Shown here: in pieces, positions 58,880-64,000 of the stretch
Layout of the letters: each line of letters opens with the position of its first letter
Position numbering within the stretch: the stretch's first letter is position 1
NCBI RefSeq assembly: GCF_013046825.1
Contig: NZ_CP053187.1
Location: 589,501 to 653,500, forward strand
DNA length: 64,000 bases
From: Turicibacter sanguinis
Lineage (GTDB): Bacteria > Bacillota_I > Bacilli_A > MOL361 > Turicibacteraceae
Direction of reading: 5' to 3'
Position numbers and translations under genes: made by a program
The notes under the pieces: generated by a model
Seen by the model: only the letters and a program-made list of their open reading frames with translations
Database searches by the model: none
What the model was told of the DNA's origin: nothing

Positions 58880-60025
58880 TTAGCTAATTTCAACATCAGC
58901 TGGTTGAATCGTTGTTTTTAAATCTAATGTTTGTTGTTCACGAACAACCGTTAATGTGATTTCATCACCTTCACGGAAATCATATAATTTTTTTCTAAAT
59001 GCCATTGCGTCATCAACTGAATCACCATTAATCGCTGTTACCACATCACCAGCTTTAATTCCCATTTGTTCAGCAACACCACCATCAAATACTTCATAAA
59101 TGAAAACACCTGTTTTTTGATCAGTTGAAATATTTAAAATCTCTTTTAAACGATCTGGAATCATACTCATATCTTGAATATAAACACCAAGTTGTGGACG
59201 GCGAACTTCACCGTAAATTTCTAAATCATTAATAATTGGAAGTGCAACATACGTTGGAATCGAGAAAGACATCCCCTCAACCGAACTTGTTGCAATCTTC
59301 ATTGAGTTAATCCCAACTATTTTACCATCTAAATTGATTAAAGCTCCACCACTGTTACCAGGGTTAATCGCCGTATCTGTTTGTAAAACAGTCATTTCCC
59401 AATCATCATATCCGTCGCTATTTAAATCAACAGAAACCGTACGATCCTTACCAGAAACAATTCCTGATGTTGCAGAACCTGCAAAGTTTAATCCTAAAGG
59501 ATTCCCAATTACAATGACCGTTTGCCCTACTTGTAAATCTTCAGTACTACCAAACTCAGCTACTGCATCAACTGTCACATCAGAAACTTTTAATACTGCT
59601 AAATCTGTATAAATATCGCTACCTAATAACTCGGCTTCAGAACGATTACCATTCGAGAACACAACCTCAAAATAATCACCGCTATCTACAACGTGTTGAT
59701 TCGTTACAATATAAGCCGTATCTCCTTCAGCTTTATAAATAATTCCTGATCCCTCACCTTGTGTACGGTTATTTGCAAAATTAACCACACCAACAATAGC
59801 AGGCGATACTTTTTGAATTGCTTCAATGCGTTGAGATTCTTGAGTTACTACTTCACGTTCTACAACTTCTTGAATAATATTTTGATTATTATTATCCGTT
59901 GTTTGAGTCGTTCCTGTATTTCCCCCAACGCTCGCTTTATCATAATAGAAGTTCGCAATAAAGAAAACACTCCACGCCGTTACTAAAACAACTAAAGATG
60001 TGTATAAAACCTTATTCATTTTCAT
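58880..60025 (-). CDS. htrA: HtrA/DegP-like serine protease
   Basis: 381 residues from ATG 60025 (MKMNKVLYTSL), eight bases after AAAGGTGG. N-terminal membrane anchor (5-26), linker, trypsin-like domain with H111 (TNQHVV), D141 (YTDLAVL) and S225 (GNSGGAL), and one C-terminal PDZ domain (GVFIYEVFDGGVAEQMGIKA). Surface quality-control protease. It follows tatD by 23 bases, so both share the promoter near 60950. Confidence 0.95.
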   Translation of the reverse strand: MKMNKVLYTSLVVLVTAWSVFFIANFYYDKASVGGNTGTTQTTDNNNQNIIQEVVEREVVTQESQRIEAIQKVSPAIVGVVNFANNRTQGEGSGIIYKAEGDTAYIVTNQHVVDSGDYFEVVFSNGNRSEAELLGSDIYTDLAVLKVSDVTVDAVAEFGSTEDLQVGQTVIVIGNPLGLNFAGSATSGIVSGKDRTVSVDLNSDGYDDWEMTVLQTDTAINPGNSGGALINLDGKIVGINSMKIATSSVEGMSFSIPTYVALPIINDLEIYGEVRRPQLGVYIQDMSMIPDRLKEILNISTDQKTGVFIYEVFDGGVAEQMGIKAGDVVTAINGDSVDDAMAFRKKLYDFREGDEITLTVVREQQTLDLKTTIQPADVEIS

Positions 60026-60048
60026 TCTACCATCCACCTTTCAATAAA

Positions 60049-60816
60049 TTATCCGATTTTAAATAAAGCACAGGCATTTGCCATCGTCTGCTGACAAACT
60101 TCTTCATAAGGCACTTCTTTAACTTCAGCGATCTTTTTAGCCACCAATGAAACATAAAAAGGTTCATTCCGCTGCCCACGATGTGGATGAGGTGTTAAAT
60201 AAGGCGCATCCGTTTCAATCAATAAATGTTCAAGTGGAATTTCACGAGCAACCGACTGTGGCTTTTTCCCATTTGTAAAGGTCACAGGTCCTGCTAATGA
60301 AATTTTAAAATTCAACTTAATGAACTCACGTGCTGTTTCAACACTTCCACTATAACAATGCATCACACCACCTACTGACGCAGCATCATACTGTTTCAAA
60401 ATCTCAAGCGTATCTGCAATCGATTCTCGCGTATGAATCACAAGTGGCTTGTTCACTGACTGTGCTAAATGAATCTGGCGAATTAACACTTCCTTTTGAA
60501 CATCATGTGGAGACGTCTCCCAATAATAATCAAGACCACATTCTCCAATCGCTACCACACGAGGATGCATCGCCTGTTTGGATAACTCCTCAAATAACTC
60601 ATCCGTTAAATAAATTGCATCAACCGGATGCCACCCAACAGCTGCGTAAATAAAATCGAATTCTTCGGCTAACTCAATGGCTTTTTTGTTCGTTCTCGCA
60701 TCAAACCCCACGACTAACATCTTTGAGACACCTTCGTCTTTGGCACGTTCGATTACTTCCATTAAATCTTCTTCAAACTTCTTATCATTTAAATGTACAT
60801 GTGTATCAAAAAGCAC
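60049..60816 (-). CDS. tatD: TatD-family metal-dependent hydrolase
   Basis: 255 residues. Start chosen at GTG 60816 giving the canonical MLFDTHVHLNDKKFEED, shortly after AGGTGAT. Metal ligands: HVH (N terminus), E in AIGECGLDYYW, H in LVIHTRE, H in MHCYSG, D in IETDAPYLTP. Cytoplasmic 3'-5' DNase or related hydrolase. Confidence 0.95.
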   Translation of the reverse strand: MLFDTHVHLNDKKFEEDLMEVIERAKDEGVSKMLVVGFDARTNKKAIELAEEFDFIYAAVGWHPVDAIYLTDELFEELSKQAMHPRVVAIGECGLDYYWETSPHDVQKEVLIRQIHLAQSVNKPLVIHTRESIADTLEILKQYDAASVGGVMHCYSGSVETAREFIKLNFKISLAGPVTFTNGKKPQSVAREIPLEHLLIETDAPYLTPHPHRGQRNEPFYVSLVAKKIAEVKEVPYEEVCQQTMANACALFKIG

Positions 60817-60947
60817 ATTATCACCTATCTTTAACCTCAAAATCACTCTTCATAGTTTCCTCATTACACACCCTTATCATACATGAATTTTCAGGGGATT
60901 TTATGATATTTATTTATAAAATATGTAAAATTTAGAGTGTCGTTTTC

Positions 60948-60983
60948 ATTATATCAAAATCAGGTTAAATTTAGGTTAAATTT
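60948..60983 (-). promoter_or_regulatory. tatD-htrA promoter with 11-bp direct repeats
   Basis: TATAAT on the minus strand (60953-60948). Upstream, where a -35 should be, AGGTTAAATTT occurs twice in tandem (60962-60972 and 60973-60983; TTTAAC on the transcribed strand with 11-bp phase). No -35 consensus, so an activator of the OmpR/PhoB family (PhoP- or WalR-like) is plausible. Confidence 0.55.
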
Positions 60984-61205
60984 CCAATAAAAATATTAGG
61001 TTTTTCCTTTGAGCTATACCTCTATTAAACACAATCTTGCTTAAAATAATATTAAATCTCTATCTTATTTTGAAAAAATAAAGTCATAAATTTTCAAATA
61101 ATGAAAAATAAAATAACAATCTGACCGTTTTCATCGTGTATTTCTTGAAAACTGACAAATATCAGCCTAAAATAGGATCAATTTCTCGAAGTTTGTAAAC
61201 TCCAA

Positions 61206-61239
61206 TAAAAAAATTCCAATCAGATAAACTGATTGGAAT
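61206..61239 (-). terminator. Terminator of the opp operon
   Basis: ATTCCAATCAG (61213-61223) with CTGATTGGAAT (61229-61239), then T7 on the minus strand. Confidence 0.88.
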
Positions 61240-61244
61240 CATAG

Positions 61245-62159
61245 TCAATCTTCAATCCATTGGGCTAACTCTTCAGACGTTGCTAACACCGAATGCGTTT
61301 CACTAATTTGATGTTTTACCCCTTTTGAATAATCCACAGTATCTGAATCATATATCAAAATCTCTCGTGTCTTTTCATAAATCGGATCAGGATTTGGAAT
61401 TGCTGATAATAATGATTTCGTATACGGATGAATTGGATTATTAAAAATATCTTCTCGTGTTCCAACCTCAACTAAATAACCTAAATGCATAACTCCTATT
61501 CGATTTGAAATATATTTGACCATCGATAAATCATGCGCAATAAACAAATAAGCAATCCCAGTCTCCTTCTGAATCTTTTTCATCAAATTAACCACTTGTG
61601 CCTGAATTGAAACATCAAGAGCACTAATTGCTTCATCTGCAATAATCAGCTTTGGCTCCATAATTAAGGCCCTTGCAATTCCAATACGCTGACGTTGACC
61701 ACCAGAAAATTGATGGGGATAACGATAGGCATGATCACGGCTGAGTCCAACCTTATCAAGCATCTTAAATACCAGTTCATTGCGCTCTTCTTTTGACTGA
61801 TATAAATGATGCACATCAATTCCTTGAGCAATCAAATCAAGTACCTTTTTACGTGGATTAAGAGACGCCATCGGATCTTGAAAAATCATTTGCATATTCG
61901 TTCTTAAATGCTTCTCATCCGCTTTGCTTAACTTTCCTGAGATATCCACACCATCAAAAACAATTTTTCCTGAAGTTGGTTCATATAAACGAATAATCGA
62001 GCGTCCCGTCGTTGATTTCCCGCTTCCACTTTCGCCAACCAAACCAAACGTTTCCCCAGGATAAATCTCAAAGTTAAGCCCATTCACAGCCTTTACTGTA
62101 TAATGCTTATTAATTTTAAAATGTTGCGATAAATTCTCTACTTTTAATAAAGGTTCCAT
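61245..62159 (-). CDS. oppF: Oligopeptide ABC transporter ATPase OppF
   Basis: 304 residues. Walker A GESGSGKST, signature FSGGQRQRIGIARAL, Walker B LIIADEAISALD, and the C-terminal oligopeptide-type tail (HPYTKSLLSAIPNPDP). Its start codon overlaps the oppD stop. Confidence 0.95.
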   Translation of the reverse strand: MEPLLKVENLSQHFKINKHYTVKAVNGLNFEIYPGETFGLVGESGSGKSTTGRSIIRLYEPTSGKIVFDGVDISGKLSKADEKHLRTNMQMIFQDPMASLNPRKKVLDLIAQGIDVHHLYQSKEERNELVFKMLDKVGLSRDHAYRYPHQFSGGQRQRIGIARALIMEPKLIIADEAISALDVSIQAQVVNLMKKIQKETGIAYLFIAHDLSMVKYISNRIGVMHLGYLVEVGTREDIFNNPIHPYTKSLLSAIPNPDPIYEKTREILIYDSDTVDYSKGVKHQISETHSVLATSEELAQWIED

Positions 62160-63229
62160 TACTGACCACCTCGCTTCATCTTCTCAATCCGACGTTTTAA
62201 CGCTTCGGGCATCTCAACGTGCGGTGCTCGCTCATCCATTAACCAAGAAGCTACACGATGCTTTCCTCCTACATTATACATAGGCGGCTCTAATCGATAG
62301 TCGATATGTAAAGCTACCGCGTTTCTTGGCGCAAACGCATCACCCTCAACTTGATTCAATAAATTTGGTGGAGAACCTGGAATTGTGTATAAGTACTCAT
62401 CATCCGATTCTAAATCTGGAATCGATGACAACAATCCCCAGGTATAAGGATGTCTTGGATCATAAAAAATCTCTTCAACTGATCCCTTTTCAATAATCTT
62501 ACCGGCATACATCACCGCAACATAATCAGCGATATTAGCCACCACCCCTAAATCATGGGTAATAAAAATAATCGCAACATTCGTTTTTTCCTGAATCTCT
62601 TTTAATAACTTCAAAATCTTGGCCTGAATCGTAACATCAAGCGCCGTTGTCGGTTCATCACAAATTAACAACTCCGGTTCACAAGCTAATGCAATTGCAA
62701 TCACGACCCGTTGACGCATTCCACCAGATAACTGATGTGGATACTGTTTATAACGTTTTTCAGGATCCGTAATACCCACTATTTCTAACAATTCAATGGC
62801 TTTCTTACGAGCTTCATCCTTTGAAATCTTATAATGTTCTCGCATTCCTTCAATAATCTGATGCCCAATCGTCATAGTTGGATCTAAAGAAGTCATTGGA
62901 TCTTGAAATACCATCGCAATTCGCTTTCCTCTAATATGCTTTTGCATCTGTTTACTTGTAAGTTGTGTCAAATCACGCGTCACCACTTCACCATCTCGGT
63001 CGTACGAAAAAAGAATGCTTCCCTTCTCAACCTGACCGTTCTCACTCAAAATTCCTAAAATAGCTTTCGTCGTAACTGATTTCCCACTTCCACTTTCTCC
63101 TACAATCGCTAACGTCTCCCCCTGATATAAATCAAGGCGAACCCCACGTATAGCACTTACCTTACCAGCTGTCGTTCCAAACGAAATCTCTAAATCACGA
63201 ATCGATAACACTCGTCGTCTTTCACTCAT
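62159..63229 (-). CDS. oppD: Oligopeptide ABC transporter ATPase OppD
   Basis: 356 residues from ATG 63229 (MSERRRVLSIRDLEI) just behind a G-rich Shine-Dalgarno; an in-frame GTG at 63235 lies in that run. Walker A GESGSGKS, signature LSGGMRQRVVIAIALA, Walker B LLICDEPTTALD, and HPYTWGLLSSIP. Partner of OppF. Confidence 0.95.
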   Translation of the reverse strand: MSERRRVLSIRDLEISFGTTAGKVSAIRGVRLDLYQGETLAIVGESGSGKSVTTKAILGILSENGQVEKGSILFSYDRDGEVVTRDLTQLTSKQMQKHIRGKRIAMVFQDPMTSLDPTMTIGHQIIEGMREHYKISKDEARKKAIELLEIVGITDPEKRYKQYPHQLSGGMRQRVVIAIALACEPELLICDEPTTALDVTIQAKILKLLKEIQEKTNVAIIFITHDLGVVANIADYVAVMYAGKIIEKGSVEEIFYDPRHPYTWGLLSSIPDLESDDEYLYTIPGSPPNLLNQVEGDAFAPRNAVALHIDYRLEPPMYNVGGKHRVASWLMDERAPHVEMPEALKRRIEKMKRGGQ

Positions 63230-63241
63230 ATCCACCCCCCC

Positions 63242-64000
63242 TTACATATCTTTCATTTTTGGATCAAAGGCATCTCGAAGTCCATCTGCTAACATATTAA
63301 AACTTAACATTAAAATAGCTAAGACTACGACAGGAAACATCAACATATGTGGATAAGCAAGTAATGACTTAAATCCATCACTAATTAAAACTCCAAGTGA
63401 AGCCATTGGTGGTTGTAACCCAAGACCGATAAATGCTAAAAAAGACTCATAAAAAATAGCATTCGGAATCGAGAACATCGACATGATGATGACCTGTCCA
63501 AAAATATTAGGTAAAATATCCTGACGAATAATTCCAAACGTTTTTACCCCTAGTGTTCGAGAGGCAAGAATGTAGTCGAGTTCCTTAAGTTTTAAAACTT
63601 GAGATCTCACGACACGGCTCATGCCAATCCACCCTGTAATCAACAAAGCAATCGTAATCGACATAATCCCTGGTTTCATGATAATAACTAGTAAAGTAAC
63701 GATAACTAAGTTAGGAATCCCACTTAAAATTTCAATAAAACGTTGCATATAGATATCAGTTCGTCCCCCAACATATCCAGAAATCATTCCATAAGTCATC
63801 CCAAACACCATATCAATCAAAACAGCAAGCGCTGCAATATACAAAGAAACTCGCGTTCCAATCCAAACACGTGTCCAGATGTCACGTCCAAGCGTATCTG
63901 TTCCGAAAAAATAATAGACATTTTCAAGTCCACGTTGTTCATATACATTCACACCATTATGTGTTCCATCAAAAATTCCTAATTTTTCGAGGAATGGAAT
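63242..64000 (-). CDS. oppC: Oligopeptide ABC transporter permease OppC, 5' end outside window
   Basis: The frame is open from the stop at 63242 to the right edge (about 252 codons). The edge reads IPFLEKLGIFDGTHNGVNVY, and FFGTDTLGRDIWTRVWIGTR is the OppC signature, so the GTG at 63952 is internal. About five transmembrane helices remain and the EAA-type loop ASRTLGVKTFGIIRQDILPN is present. oppB and oppA should lie beyond the window. Confidence 0.93.
   Translation of the reverse strand: MPFLEKLGIFDGTHNGVNVYEQRGLENVYYFFGTDTLGRDIWTRVWIGTRVSLYIAALAVLIDMVFGMTYGMISGYVGGRTDIYMQRFIEILSGIPNLVIVTLLVIIMKPGIMSITIALLITGWIGMSRVVRSQVLKLKELDYILASRTLGVKTFGIIRQDILPNIFGQVIIMSMFSIPNAIFYESFLAFIGLGLQPPMASLGVLISDGFKSLLAYPHMLMFPVVVLAILMLSFNMLADGLRDAFDPKMKDM

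Larger units (their letters stand above)
60817..61244. other. 428-bp interval upstream of tatD
   Basis: Holds the tatD-htrA control region (60948-60983) and, at its right end, the oppF terminator. The rest (about 60990-61200) is AT-rich with no ORF or strong structure. Confidence 0.6.

Overview
The window reads as chromosome of a low-GC, spore-forming Firmicute. The sporulation gene spoIIR, the Bacillus-like order prfA-prmC-spoIIR-tsaC-acetyltransferase-rpiB-upp-atp, and a full Gram-positive type IV pilus locus fit a gut Erysipelotrichia/Turicibacter-like bacterium best; that species-level guess is inference from gene content and order. Almost every gene lies on the minus strand, which is therefore probably the leading strand. 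No rRNA, tRNA, CRISPR array, insertion sequence or phage is visible.

Region 1 (1-7.4 kb): F-type ATP synthase operon (atpD cut by the left edge, then atpG, A, H, F, E, B, an AtpI-like and an AtpZ-like protein), preceded by upp. The c subunit carries the residues of a Na+-binding site. Region 2 (7.5-16 kb): rpiB, a GNAT protein, spoIIR, tsaC, prmC, prfA. Between tsaC and prmC sit six tandem copies of a 124-bp unit. Between prmC and prfA sit two tandem plus-strand small-RNA genes built of hairpins with C-rich loops. Region 3 (14.7-23.7 kb): dnaB, rplI, gdpP (c-di-AMP phosphodiesterase), a YybS-like membrane protein, then after an unusual gene-poor interval rpsR-ssb-rpsF with an S6:S18-type leader. 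The interval holds an almost G-free 2-kb plus-strand locus with 173-bp tandem repeats and its own apparent promoter and terminator, a 54-codon gene, and a small pseudoknotted minus-strand RNA candidate.

Region 4 (23.9-29.3 kb): a PhnD/C/E/E-type ABC importer, the GTPase YchF, a Nudix hydrolase. Region 5 (29.4-37.8 kb): a cellulose-synthase-like glycosyltransferase with a C-terminal PilZ (c-di-GMP) domain, a DHHW/AlgJ-like protein and an MBOAT O-acetyltransferase, which together suggest an O-acetylated exopolysaccharide, followed by two paralogous multi-pass membrane proteins.

Region 6 (37.9-55.6 kb): a type IV pilus cluster, read right to left: a minimal prepilin peptidase, pilB, pilC, major pilin, pilM, pilN, pilO, three pilin-like proteins, a 1566-residue secreted VWA-like protein (candidate tip protein), pilT, pilD. 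The operon starts with a canonical promoter directly abutting a c-di-GMP-II riboswitch and an intrinsic terminator whose stem shares bases with the aptamer P1 helix, so c-di-GMP should turn the operon on. PilB also has an N-terminal MshEN-type motif. Riboswitch, PilB and PilZ synthase make a coherent c-di-GMP adhesion/biofilm module. Region 7 (55.9-64 kb): a class A penicillin-binding protein, two small proteins, HtrA, TatD, and the OppF-OppD-OppC end of an oligopeptide transporter cut by the right edge.
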